DNA of 64,000 bases from RGIG9379 sp031553005 (GTDB lineage Bacteria; Bacteroidota; Bacteroidia; Bacteroidales; Paludibacteraceae). The position numbers and the translations under genes are program-made. Of the stretch, positions 34,771-43,246 are shown one piece after another (the first letter of the stretch is position 1; each line of letters opens with the position of its first letter). The notes under the pieces were generated by a model. It was not told the DNA's origin. It did no database searches and worked only from the letters and a program-made list of their open reading frames with translations. The DNA lies in NCBI GenBank assembly GCA_031553005.1, contig JAVBMA010000008.1, forward strand, positions 1-64,000. Direction: 5' to 3'.

Positions 34771-34854
34771 GCTCAGGTGGTGAAATTGGTAGACACGCTA
34801 CTTTGAGGGGGTAGTGCCGGTTCCGGTGTGTGAGTTCGAATCTCATCCTGAGCA
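34771..34854 (+). tRNA. tRNA-Leu (GAG)
   Basis: Class II tRNA of 84 nt. Acceptor GCTCAGG/CCTGAGC, anticodon loop TTGAGGG (anticodon GAG), a variable arm (TGCCGGTTCCGGTG region), and T loop TTCGAAT. An AGCTGC/GCAGCT hairpin with T-run follows at about 34861-34887 as terminator. Confidence 0.96.
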
Positions 34855-35127
34855 CTTTAAAAGCTGCGTAAATAGCAGCTTTTTTTATTATTTAATATTA
34901 AGTATATCTGTTTAAAGCAATTACGATTAATCTCCTTTCATATTTTACTAATTAATTGTATATTTGTTTCGCAATAGAATATTTATAATAGGTGTCCAAG
35001 AAAACATATATCCTCATTGCTGATTTTTAGTTATTTACAATAAAAAATTCATTATAATACAATGAACTAAAGGGAGTGAAAAAGTATTTCATTCTCAATC
35101 TTCAATTACTAATTTCAATTTTTACGT

Positions 35128-35712
35128 ATGAAAACACTGAAATCCATTTTAATCATTAGCTTATGCATTCTTGCCTTCGGATCATGTAAAAAAGACAATG
35201 ATTTAGAAGAAACCGACAAAGAGCCTTCCGGCAAACTAATACTTTCTCAATTCGGAATGGAAGCCGAGTTTCCTTTAACCGGATGGAGCAATCAATTTTA
35301 TTATGATTTTGATGACCCTGGTTATGAAATGGAATGCATCTTGACCTATTTGAAAGATAGCAAAGAGATAACTAATGAAAAGGAAAATTATTCTGTTTGT
35401 ATTTATTTTACGCGTCTTGTTTCTACTTTTGAAAATGAAGAGAAAGCAAATGGAATGATTAAAGAATTCAAAAATATTTATGAAGGAAAACCAGAATATT
35501 CGTTTGTTTCTGATATTACATCTGCTCAAATAAGTAAATACAATGCTTCAAAAATGGAATGCAAACAGGAAAATTCAATCGAGGAATCTTATTTTATATA
35601 TCAGAATAACCGGCTTTACAGGATTGTCATTGTCATGCCCGAAGATAAAATTGACAATTACTATGCCGGATGTAAAGAAATCATTGATACATTAGTAATA
35701 ACGGGTAATTAA
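35128..35712 (+). CDS. lipoprotein of unknown function
   Basis: 194 residues. Signal peptide with lipobox FGSC (Cys at residue 20) followed by KKDNDLEETDKEP, a charged linker typical of anchored lipoproteins. The mature part has no recognised domain; strand-rich segments (YSVCIYFTRLVSTFENEEKA, SYFIYQNNRLYRIVIVMPED) suggest a small alpha/beta fold. Two internal cysteines (in MECILTYL and KMECKQEN) could form a disulphide. It stands alone between the tRNA pair and the ABC-F gene, preceded by an AT-rich 273-base gap. Confidence 0.7.
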   Translation: MKTLKSILIISLCILAFGSCKKDNDLEETDKEPSGKLILSQFGMEAEFPLTGWSNQFYYDFDDPGYEMECILTYLKDSKEITNEKENYSVCIYFTRLVSTFENEEKANGMIKEFKNIYEGKPEYSFVSDITSAQISKYNASKMECKQENSIEESYFIYQNNRLYRIVIVMPEDKIDNYYAGCKEIIDTLVITGN

Positions 35713-35739
35713 GTTTTTTGCCATATTTTTCAGGACACA

Positions 35740-36055
35740 TATAAACCAGTTGACCAGTAATTCTTGTTTACTCCAGGGCATCCGCATCAAAATATTATCA
35801 TTCTATATTAAAATCCGCATATATTGTTCCTAACGGAACAATATATTGGTAGAAACATTGGGTTAGTAATATTTTTGTGCCGTTAGAACAAAATGTTTTT
35901 ATATTACGTACCTGACGGTACGATGAACGATGGAGAATCGTTTTTCTACCACTATGCTGTGCCTAACGGCACATTTCTCCCGTAATTCACATTATCATAT
36001 CCATGACATTTTAATGCGGTTGCTCTGCGTTTACTCTGTTGACTTGTCTACTCGC
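35740..36055. repeat. nested repeat block: period-8 words around CCTAACGG palindromes
   Basis: Outer segments (ACCAGTTGACCAG...GCATCCGCAT at the left; ATGCGGTTGC...GTTGACTTGTCTACTCG at the right) face each other. Inside are ATATTGTTCC-TAAC-GGAACAATAT (35821-35844, perfect 10-base arms), CGTACC-TGAC-GGTACG (35907-35922), TGTGCC-TAAC-GGCACA (35958-35973) and a degenerate unit near 35877. TTGGTAGAAA or its complement TTTCTACCA lies between units. This fills the 384-base gap before the ABC-F gene. Confidence 0.75.
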
Positions 36056-36068
36056 CATTAAATTTTCG

Positions 36069-36077
36069 TATCTTTGC
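36069..36077 (+). promoter_or_regulatory. -7 box of the ABC-F gene
   Basis: TATCTTTGC, 19 bases before the ATG; the -33 box is weak (CTTG near 36044). Confidence 0.45.
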
Positions 36078-36096
36078 CGCCAAAAAAATTTATACG

Positions 36097-37731
36097 ATGA
36101 TTTCTGTAGACGGACTTACGGTAGAATTTGGAGGCTCAACTCTTTTTGAAAATATTTCCTTTCAGGTAAATGAAAAAGACCGGATTGCCCTGATGGGGAA
36201 AAACGGTGCGGGAAAATCCACCCTGTTGAAAATATTGGCAGGTGAACGGCAAGCCACCCGTGGCGTAGTATCTGCACCTAAAGATACAATCGTAGCCTAT
36301 CTGCCCCAACACTTGATGACCGAAGATTCGCGGACAGTGTTTGAAGAAGCGTCCCTTGCTTTTTCCGAAATATTCGAAATGGAACGGGAGATAGAAGAGC
36401 TTAACAAACAATTGTCCGAACGCACCGATTATGAATCGGACAGCTACATGGAACTAATCGAAAAGGTCTCTACCCTAAGCGAGAAATACTATTCCATAGA
36501 AGAAACAAATTTTGCCGGAGATGTTGAAAAAACATTGCTCGGGCTTGGTTTTGCACGAGGCGACCTGCATAAACCGACCAAAGAATTCAGCGGAGGATGG
36601 CGCATGCGTATTGAGCTTGCCAAGATATTGCTCCGTAAGCCGGATGTTATTTTGCTTGATGAGCCTACCAACCATCTTGACATTGAGTCTATCCAATGGT
36701 TGGAGGATTTTCTCATCAACAGCGCCAAAGCGGTTATACTTATCTCGCACGACCGCGCTTTCGTAGACAATATCACTACCCGTACCATCGAAGTTACCAT
36801 GGGACGGATATACGACTATAAAGTAAATTACTCCCATTACTTGGAGCTTCGTAAGGAGCGCCGCGAACAGCAACAAAAAGCATTCGAAGAGCAGCAAAAG
36901 ATGATTGCCGAAAACAAGGAGTTTATTGAACGTTTTAAAGGAACTTATTCCAAAACATTACAAGTGCAGTCACGCGTGAAAATGTTGGAGAAACTTGATA
37001 TTATCGAAGTAGACGAAGAAGATTCTTCCGCTTTACGCCTGAAATTTCCACCTTCTCCACGATCGGGAAGCTATCCGGTCGTATTGGAAAATTTATCCAA
37101 AGCTTATGGGGAGCATCAGATTTTCAATAATGCTTCATTGACAATCGAACGGGGCGACAAAGTTGCTTTTGTCGGGAAAAACGGGGAAGGAAAATCAACA
37201 CTGGTCAAATGTATTATGGGTGAAACCGATTTCGGCGGAAAACTTACATTAGGCCATAATGTAATGATCGGTTATTTTGCCCAGAATCAGGCATCGTTAT
37301 TGGATGGAGAATTAACCGTTTTCCAGACAATAGATGATGTGGCAAAAGGAGATATCCGCAATAAAATTAAAGATTTACTGGGTGCGTTCATGTTTGGAGG
37401 CGATAACTCGACCAAAAAGGTAAAAGTACTTTCAGGAGGCGAACGTACGCGTCTGGCAATGATAAAGCTATTGCTCGAACCTGTCAACTTATTGATTCTG
37501 GATGAGCCTACCAACCATTTGGATATGAAAACAAAAGATATCCTGAAAAGCGCTTTGAAAGATTTTGACGGTACGCTGATTCTCGTTTCGCATGACCGTG
37601 ATTTTCTGGACGGGCTTGTAACTAAAGTATATGAATTCGGAAACAAAAAAGTAACCGAACATTTGGAGACTATTTATGGATTCCTTGAGAAAAAGAAATT
37701 GGAGAATTTAAAGGAACTGGAAAGGAAATAG
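36097..37731 (+). CDS. ABC-F family ATPase
   Basis: 544 residues with two ABC cassettes and no membrane segments, the ABC-F layout. Cassette 1: Walker A GKNGAGKST (about residues 34-42), signature FSGGWRMR, Walker B VILLDEPTNHLD. The interdomain linker (about 245-315, RKERREQQQKAFEEQQKMIA) is the ribosome-contacting arm. Cassette 2: GKNGEGKST, LSGGERTR, LLILDEPTNHLD. ABC-F proteins act on stalled or drug-bound ribosomes. The sequence looks like the housekeeping YbiT/YkpA-like group rather than an acquired resistance factor, but this is judged by eye. Confidence 0.92.
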   Translation: MISVDGLTVEFGGSTLFENISFQVNEKDRIALMGKNGAGKSTLLKILAGERQATRGVVSAPKDTIVAYLPQHLMTEDSRTVFEEASLAFSEIFEMEREIEELNKQLSERTDYESDSYMELIEKVSTLSEKYYSIEETNFAGDVEKTLLGLGFARGDLHKPTKEFSGGWRMRIELAKILLRKPDVILLDEPTNHLDIESIQWLEDFLINSAKAVILISHDRAFVDNITTRTIEVTMGRIYDYKVNYSHYLELRKERREQQQKAFEEQQKMIAENKEFIERFKGTYSKTLQVQSRVKMLEKLDIIEVDEEDSSALRLKFPPSPRSGSYPVVLENLSKAYGEHQIFNNASLTIERGDKVAFVGKNGEGKSTLVKCIMGETDFGGKLTLGHNVMIGYFAQNQASLLDGELTVFQTIDDVAKGDIRNKIKDLLGAFMFGGDNSTKKVKVLSGGERTRLAMIKLLLEPVNLLILDEPTNHLDMKTKDILKSALKDFDGTLILVSHDRDFLDGLVTKVYEFGNKKVTEHLETIYGFLEKKKLENLKELERK

Positions 37732-37808
37732 AATTAATACTATCCGTTGTTTCAATCAACAACGTCCGGTTTCGAAAAAAACAGCGCAAATAAAAGGATG
37801 ATAAATCA

Positions 37809-37839
37809 AAACTTTCCCTTCGCAAAGGGAAAGTTTTTT
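37809..37839. terminator. bidirectional terminator between the ABC-F gene and panD
   Basis: AACTTTCCCTT-CGCA-AAGGGAAAGTTTTTT, flanked by A- and T-runs, between convergent genes. Confidence 0.85.
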
Positions 37840-38192
37840 CATTTTATAACTTTGTTTGTTGCTGTATCGGGAAATACGACAGCCGGCTTGAAATTTTTAG
37901 CCTCTTCAAAGTCCATCAAAGCATAGGACATAATGATAATGATGTCCCCTTTCTGAACCCTGCGTGCAGCAGCCCCGTTAAGGCAAACAACACCCGAACC
38001 GCGTTCTCCTTTAATGATATAAGTGTCAAAACGTTCGCCATTGTTATTATTTACAATGGAAACTTTCTCATTTGCAATCAGATTGGCAGCATCCATCAGA
38101 TCTTCATCCAACGTGATACTTCCCATGTAATTCAAATCGGCTTCCGTTACTGTAACCCGGTGAATTTTTGATTTTACAACCTCTATAAACAT
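37839..38192 (-). CDS. panD: aspartate 1-decarboxylase
   Basis: 117 residues. PanD makes beta-alanine from aspartate for pantothenate. The proenzyme cleaves itself between G24 and S25 in NYMGSITLD, creating the pyruvoyl cofactor on S25. Other conserved parts: KSKIHRVTVTEADLNY, GERFDTYIIKGERGSGVVCL with the conserved Tyr, NGAAARRVQKGDIIIIMSYA. It lies 27 bases downstream of panC in the same direction, so the two form a panCD operon. Confidence 0.96.
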   Translation of the reverse strand: MFIEVVKSKIHRVTVTEADLNYMGSITLDEDLMDAANLIANEKVSIVNNNNGERFDTYIIKGERGSGVVCLNGAAARRVQKGDIIIIMSYALMDFEEAKNFKPAVVFPDTATNKVIK

Positions 38193-38219
38193 TTTATTTA
38201 TTTTACAAGAAAGCGAAAA

Positions 38220-39065
38220 TTATCTTTTATATTGTATATTATCAATCAGCCTCACATCGCCACAATAGACAGTAATACATCCTACAACATACGTTGAACC
38301 GTCCCAACTATCTATCGGTTGTAAAGTCAACCCATCCACAATATCAAAATATTCAACATCCAAAAGAGGTTCTTCGTTAATCCGGTCTACAACCCACTTT
38401 CTCAATTCCGGTACGCTCTTTTGGTTTACAAAATTACAACTTTTTAATAAAGTACGGGATATTAATGTTGCTTTTTCTCTCCCTTCTTTTGAAAGGCGCA
38501 TATTCCGGCTGCTTAAAGCCATGCCGTCTTCCTCCCTGACTATAGGACACCCTACGATTTCAACCGGTATTTGATATTGCTTGACCATTTCCCTGACAAT
38601 AGCGAGTTGTTGAAAATCTTTCTCGCCAAAATAGGCTTTCGACGGCTTCACGATATCAAACAAACGGCTCACAACCTGAGCAACTCCATTAAAATGTCCC
38701 GGGCGGTATTTTCCCTCCATCACTTCGCCAAACGCTCCAAAATCAAAGATACGGGTATCCGGTTCCGGATAAATCTCTTTTTCAGCAGGTGCAAAAATAA
38801 TCGAACATTTCATCTTTTCCAGCAATTTAGCATCATCGTTTAATGTACGTGGATAGTTCTCTAAATCACTCTTATTGTTAAACTGTGTCGGATTGACAAA
38901 AATACTGACCACGCATATATCATTTTCTTCCACGCATCTCCGCACCAAGGTCAGATGCCCTTCATGCAATGCTCCCATAGTAGGAACAAAACCGATTGTT
39001 TTTTTCCGGATTTGAAGGGCTTGTAATTCTTTTTGTAAATCAGCTACTGTTTCGTATATTTTCAT
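38220..39065 (-). CDS. panC: pantothenate synthetase
   Basis: 281 residues. PanC joins pantoate and beta-alanine using ATP. Motifs: VPTMGALHEGHLTLVRRC (HxGH-type ATP motif), VSIFVNPTQFN, YRPGHFNGVAQVVSRLFDIV, KAYFGEKDFQQLAIVREMV and CPIVREEDGMALSSRNMRLS (KMSKS-like), all in normal order. It is first in the panC-panD pair. The GlgA-like gene is divergent from it, with 374 bases between. Confidence 0.96.
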   Translation of the reverse strand: MKIYETVADLQKELQALQIRKKTIGFVPTMGALHEGHLTLVRRCVEENDICVVSIFVNPTQFNNKSDLENYPRTLNDDAKLLEKMKCSIIFAPAEKEIYPEPDTRIFDFGAFGEVMEGKYRPGHFNGVAQVVSRLFDIVKPSKAYFGEKDFQQLAIVREMVKQYQIPVEIVGCPIVREEDGMALSSRNMRLSKEGREKATLISRTLLKSCNFVNQKSVPELRKWVVDRINEEPLLDVEYFDIVDGLTLQPIDSWDGSTYVVGCITVYCGDVRLIDNIQYKR

Positions 39066-39439
39066 ATTGTAATCGCGTTAGGGAATGCAAAGTTACGAGA
39101 AAGTAAATAAATAGAGAATGTAAACGAGTTTTATTTAAAACAAATATCTCCTAATTTAACGATCAGGAGATAATCTTCCCTGCTCAATGTATAATATGAC
39201 CCTATCTTAACCTTACAATATAGAATTAATCGGCATCAGGACTAAAACAAAATACCCGCCGGACTTTACCAAGCAAACCCTTTCTTACTCTCTGTTTCAA
39301 AAGGAGTTAAACATTTGTTCGTTATATATTCAAAATGTTATATTTACCAAATCATTAGGATTGAACCGCTTATAAATTTGTCTATCTCAGTATATTTTAC
39401 TATCTTTGCATACCTATTTTTTTCATTTAAAATAAATTA
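39066..39439. other. divergent gap, panC / GlgA-like gene
   Basis: 374 bases. It contains the hairpin TATCTCCT-(12)-AGGAGATA (39145-39172) and a promoter for the right-hand gene, TTTG at 39377-39380 and TATCTTTGC at 39401-39409 with 20 bases between. Nothing else was recognised. Confidence 0.5.
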
Positions 39440-40252
39440 ATGGAAACCACAAAGATATTATTCATTGCTCAGGAAATCACTCCGTACTTACCCGAAAGTG
39501 AGATCGCAAATGTTTGCAGATTTTTGCCACAAGCAATTCAGGAAAAAGGAAAAGAAATCAGAACATTCATGCCCCGGTACGGGTGCGTAAATGAGCGCCG
39601 TAACCAGTTGCACGAAGTGATACGCTTGTCCGGAATGAACCTGATAATTGATGATTCGGATCATCCTTTAATTATTAAAGTTGCTTCGATACAATCCGCA
39701 CGGATGCAGGTTTACTTTATCGACAATGACGATTTCTTCCAACGCAAATATACATTTGCTGACGAAAAGGGAGAGTATGAAGATAATGAAGACCGCGCTA
39801 TATTTTTCGTACGGGGAGTACTGGAAACAGTAAAAAAACTCCGTTGGACGCCTGATATTATCCACTGCCACGGTTGGATCGCATCACTTATTCCTCTCTA
39901 TGTAAAAAAAGCATTCAACTCCGATCCGTTTTTCAAAAATTCAAAAATCGTATACTCCGTATATGGCGATGAATTTAAAAAACCATTCAGCAGCCGTTTC
40001 GGGGAAAAAGTAAAAATAGACGGGGTAAACAACGAAGATATCGATTCTATCCTGAATAAAAATATCTCATTTGCCGACTTGTCCAAATTTGCCATCGAAT
40101 ACTCCGATGCCGTTATTCAAGGTAGCAGCGAGGTAGATGAAAGCGTTATCGAATACGCTAAAAAAAGCGGAGTGCCGTTTCTTTCTTACCAATCTCCGGA
40201 AAATTATATTGATGTATATAACGAATTTTATGATTCTGTATTGGGCAATTGA
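39440..40252 (+). CDS. short GlgA-like (GT5 N-terminal) protein
   Basis: 270 residues matching only the N-terminal Rossmann half of starch/glycogen synthases: ILFIAQEITPYLPESEIANV, FLPQAIQEKGKEIRTFMPRY, the YFIDNDDFFQRKYTF region and PDIIHCHGWIASLIPLYVKK. Catalytic GlgA needs a K-x-G-G-L motif near the start; here that stretch reads PYLPESEIANV, and the C-terminal half with the ADP-glucose catalytic site is absent. It is therefore probably not a working glycogen synthase. The short form beside panC and a DUF4270 lipoprotein is a recurrent Bacteroidota arrangement as I recall it. True role unknown; perhaps a binding or regulatory protein. Confidence 0.78.
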   Translation: METTKILFIAQEITPYLPESEIANVCRFLPQAIQEKGKEIRTFMPRYGCVNERRNQLHEVIRLSGMNLIIDDSDHPLIIKVASIQSARMQVYFIDNDDFFQRKYTFADEKGEYEDNEDRAIFFVRGVLETVKKLRWTPDIIHCHGWIASLIPLYVKKAFNSDPFFKNSKIVYSVYGDEFKKPFSSRFGEKVKIDGVNNEDIDSILNKNISFADLSKFAIEYSDAVIQGSSEVDESVIEYAKKSGVPFLSYQSPENYIDVYNEFYDSVLGN

Positions 40253-40377
40253 AAAATAAAACGAACAAAAGGACGTTGTACAAGCAATGCAATGATGATA
40301 TAAAGCTATTATAATTGATTCATTCAAAAACGTTCATTTTTCAAGATATCAATGAATTATAAAAACAAAATATAAAG

Positions 40378-40426
40378 TCACAAAAACACAGGAAACCGTT
40401 GATCAAAAAACGCTGTGTTTTTGTGA
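40378..40426. terminator. 14-bp inverted repeat after the GlgA-like gene
   Basis: TCACAAAAACACAG (40378-40391) and CTGTGTTTTTGTGA (40413-40426) are perfect reverse complements. The arm is related to the CACAAAG word family. Confidence 0.6.
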
Positions 40427-40512
40427 TTTTGTGTTAACATAAATTACCTGTAAACAGATACAACGGAAGAATTTTTTGCACGATCTTAGTGCCTCAGAAA
40501 TAAATACAAAAG

Positions 40513-42021
40513 ATGAAATTAAAATCAATATTTTTTATTCTAATATCAATCGTGTTTTTTACTGCCTGTAAGGATACCGAGCAGGTAGGATCGAGCATCC
40601 AACCCGAAGAAGATCTACTGCATGTTTACTCCAATTCGATAGACATAGACATTGCATCCATATTGGTAGATTCGGCATTAAGCAAATCTAGTTATCTTTT
40701 TCTGGGAAAATATCTTGACTCAAAATTAGGAGAAACAGATGTGGAATTTATGACCCAAATAGACTCCCGCCTGGGAGACGACGGTCTGACAATACCAGAT
40801 ACGACAGTAGTTACAACGTCTTCTACTACCAACGGAATATTATCCGGTTTACTTACCGATTATGATTCTAATTACGGCCCTATTACAAAAATAAGTTCAC
40901 CGACGAATGTAAAAGCTGACTCCATATTTTTTGTAATCAATTATTCTGACGATTTCTTTGGTGATTCGACTGCAAATCAGGGAGTTTATGTATATGCTAT
41001 GAATAAAACACTGGTTCCTTCTGCGGCATATAAATATTTCACTAATACAGATGTATCCGAGTTCTGTAAAAAAGACACTCTATTGAATAGCGACGGAAAA
41101 GCCTACAAGTACAATCTTGCTAATAAAAATAAAAATGAAATTAAAATCAAATTGAAAGATGAGTTTGGCGAACGCCTTGCCAAGATTTATCAGAAAGGAT
41201 CAACAATTACGAATCAAGCTGATTTTAATAACTTTTTCAAGGGCATTTATCTCTCGCATTACTTTAATAACGGATCCCTTATCAAAATCGAAGTTGCCGG
41301 AATCCTGCTTTACTACAGTTACGATGCCAATATAACCACTACCTATAACGGAGAAGAAGTTGTTGTCAATTCCGCTGATTTAAAGGCTAAAGGATATAAT
41401 CCGTTAGTATCTTCCATCTTCCTTTCCGCCAACAAAGCGGTAGAACGCGTAAATCTGGTAAGTCACCCTGATTTGGAACAAAAATTCCCTTCTTTACAAA
41501 ACCAGGATGTTACCTATGCCTATACTCCTGCCGGAATGTATACGAAAGTAAATATCCCTTTCAATACAATGATAGATTCCGTTAAACTCAAAGCTCCCGA
41601 TACGACCAAGGTTATGTTTAACAGTGCAAGGTTAACCCTTTACACCAAAACATTGGATTGGACACCTACCGATTTGAGTAAGACTCCAAACTCTTACATG
41701 TTATTGTTACATCAGGATTCCGTTGTACCATTCTTCTATAAAAATAAAACTCCGGACGGCTATTCATCTTTTGTTGCCTCCTACAACTCCACGACCGAAT
41801 CATATACTTTCGATATCACAAAAGCCGTCCAGAAAAAATTAACCGGACAACAGGTTGCTTTCAGTGAAGAGATGGTAGTCGTTCCGATTGTAGTCGAACA
41901 GAGTAATAGCGTAAACTATTACAGGCAACAATTATGGCTGACAGCCACCATGCTCTACGGGCCAAATTCGGCCGACGATAAAAAACCGCGGCTGGATATG
42001 ATCTATACCCGAAGGCAGTAA
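40513..42021 (+). CDS. DUF4270 lipoprotein
   Basis: 502 residues. Lipoprotein signal peptide (lipobox FTAC, Cys at residue 19) and KDTEQVGSSIQPEEDLLHVY at the mature N-terminus, the hallmark of DUF4270 (G-x-x-x-x-P-x-x-D). The body includes YLFLGKYLDSKLGETDVEFM, YDSNYGPITKISSPTNVKAD and TLYTKTLDWTP, and it ends YGPNSADDKKPRLDMIYTRR. Bacteroidota-specific outer-membrane lipoprotein of unknown function, usually downstream of the short GlgA-like protein as here; the two genes are probably functionally linked. It ends at a very strong convergent terminator. Confidence 0.85.
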   Translation: MKLKSIFFILISIVFFTACKDTEQVGSSIQPEEDLLHVYSNSIDIDIASILVDSALSKSSYLFLGKYLDSKLGETDVEFMTQIDSRLGDDGLTIPDTTVVTTSSTTNGILSGLLTDYDSNYGPITKISSPTNVKADSIFFVINYSDDFFGDSTANQGVYVYAMNKTLVPSAAYKYFTNTDVSEFCKKDTLLNSDGKAYKYNLANKNKNEIKIKLKDEFGERLAKIYQKGSTITNQADFNNFFKGIYLSHYFNNGSLIKIEVAGILLYYSYDANITTTYNGEEVVVNSADLKAKGYNPLVSSIFLSANKAVERVNLVSHPDLEQKFPSLQNQDVTYAYTPAGMYTKVNIPFNTMIDSVKLKAPDTTKVMFNSARLTLYTKTLDWTPTDLSKTPNSYMLLLHQDSVVPFFYKNKTPDGYSSFVASYNSTTESYTFDITKAVQKKLTGQQVAFSEEMVVVPIVVEQSNSVNYYRQQLWLTATMLYGPNSADDKKPRLDMIYTRRQ

Positions 42022-42030
42022 CACATAAAA

Positions 42031-42076
42031 AATAAGAGAAGCCCGAAGAACACATGTTCTTCGGGCTTCTCTTATT
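42031..42076. terminator. 22-bp perfect inverted repeat, convergent terminator
   Basis: Arms 42031-42052 and 42055-42076 are exact reverse complements with a 2-base loop (GC-rich centre GAAGCCCGAAGAACA). It lies between the DUF4270 gene and convergent lrgB. Confidence 0.9.
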
Positions 42077-42084
42077 CTAGCCTT

Positions 42085-42117
42085 ATTTAGTTGGTGACTT
42101 GAAGTCACCAACTAAAT
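42085..42117. repeat. palindrome with GACTT-AAGTC core, copy 3
   Basis: ATTTAGTTGGTGACTT, one base, AAGTCACCAACTAAAT: 16-base perfect arms. It has the same core as 20280-20310 but different, matched outer arms. Confidence 0.75.
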
Positions 42118-42125
42118 ACGTCCGG

Positions 42126-42851
42126 CTAATTCAATAGCTTATCGGCAAACGGAATAATCAGAGCCGTCATAATGCCCATAATACCGATTGCCAATCCACT
42201 GATTGCACCTTCTACGGCTCCCATTTGCAAAGCCCGTACTGTTCCCAATGCATGGGAAGAAGCGCCCATAGCAAGTCCTTGGGCAACACGGCTCTTAATA
42301 CCTAGCTTACGAAGGATAATGGGTCCTACTATACCGCCGAAAATGCCGCATATGACAACAAATGCCGTGGCAAGGGCTGGTATTCCTCCCGTTTTTTCGA
42401 CAATGCTCATAGCAATAGGTGTTGTAACCGACTTGGGTTCTAAAGAGGCTATCAGAATTTTGTCGGCTCCGAACGCCTTGGCAATCAGGACAACACTGAC
42501 GATACTGATTATGCTGCCGACAAAAATAGAGGTAAAAATAGAAACTACATTGCCTTTGATATGCTCCATTTGCTCGTATAAGACATACCCCAAAGAGACA
42601 ACACTGGGGCCAAGCATAAAATTCAGTATCCTTGTCTGTTGGTAGAATGTTTCATACGGGACGCCTGTAATTTTCAAAAAAGAGATAACCAGAATAATGG
42701 ATATGACCAGCGGTTGAAGAAGACTTATTTTGGTCTTCTTATAAATATATACTCCTAAAAGGAATGTCCCCAGTACAAGTGTCAGGAGAAAAACTTCGGA
42801 AGAAAAAAGATCCTCAAGGGAAAGGATATGGGATAAGCGTTGCATGCACAA
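42126..42851 (-). CDS. lrgB: LrgB-family membrane protein
   Basis: 241 residues with about 7 membrane segments. Family features: YIYKKTKISLLQPLVISIIL, FMLGPSVVSLGYVLYEQMEH, EPKSVTTPIAMSIVEKTGG, the GIFGGIVGPIILRKLGIKS loop and GLAMGASSHALGTVRALQMG. LrgB/CidB-type proteins are linked to murein hydrolase control, programmed lysis and, in plants and some bacteria, glycolate/pyruvate transport. The usual small partner lrgA is not next to it; upstream lies a palindrome-dense gap. Start Met1 or Met3 (42845) cannot be separated. Confidence 0.88.
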   Translation of the reverse strand: MCMQRLSHILSLEDLFSSEVFLLTLVLGTFLLGVYIYKKTKISLLQPLVISIILVISFLKITGVPYETFYQQTRILNFMLGPSVVSLGYVLYEQMEHIKGNVVSIFTSIFVGSIISIVSVVLIAKAFGADKILIASLEPKSVTTPIAMSIVEKTGGIPALATAFVVICGIFGGIVGPIILRKLGIKSRVAQGLAMGASSHALGTVRALQMGAVEGAISGLAIGIMGIMTALIIPFADKLLN

Positions 42852-42903
42852 AATTAAGAAATGTAAAATTTATAATGTAGAATTTACAATGAAAATTTAT
42901 AGG

Positions 42904-43112
42904 ATTATCCGCAATCATACCACTAATTTAGAAGATTCCACACGCCACTTTATGGCGTGTGGAATGACTGATATTTTCAGCGTGCGGAAGAAAACGGAGA
43001 GAGGCGGCTTTGCCGCCTCTCTCCACTCTATATCCTTATAAGTTACGTTATCATTCTGACCATAGGGAAGAATCTCTCAAAAACAATCTTTAGTAGTATG
43101 ATTGCGGATAAT
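42904..43112. repeat. palindrome-dense block with 17-bp outer inverted repeat
   Basis: Outer arms ATTATCCGCAATCATAC (42904-42920) and GTATGATTGCGGATAAT (43096-43112) are perfect. Inside are ATTCCACACGCCA/TGGCGTGTGGAAT (42935-42965) and GGAGAGAGGCGGC/GCCGCCTCTCTCC (42996-43024). AGATTCCGCACGC recurs outside near 43186. There is no coding capacity; it looks like a MITE or nested hairpin element. It is within the 395-base gap 42852-43246. Confidence 0.65.
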
Positions 43113-43246
43113 TACATAAATTTATTACTTATCATAATTTATTACTTTATGGATAAGATTTTTATTCGTTCTCAATAGAGAAAAGATTCCGCACGCAACG
43201 CAGTGGTATGAGAAATCTTGCTTATCCCAAACTCGAAGTCACCGCC

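Noticed and set aside
34643..34855. Minus-strand ORF with AEDGIRTRDPNLGKVMLYQL
   Set aside because: Antisense of tRNA-Gly and tRNA-Leu; known spurious translation.
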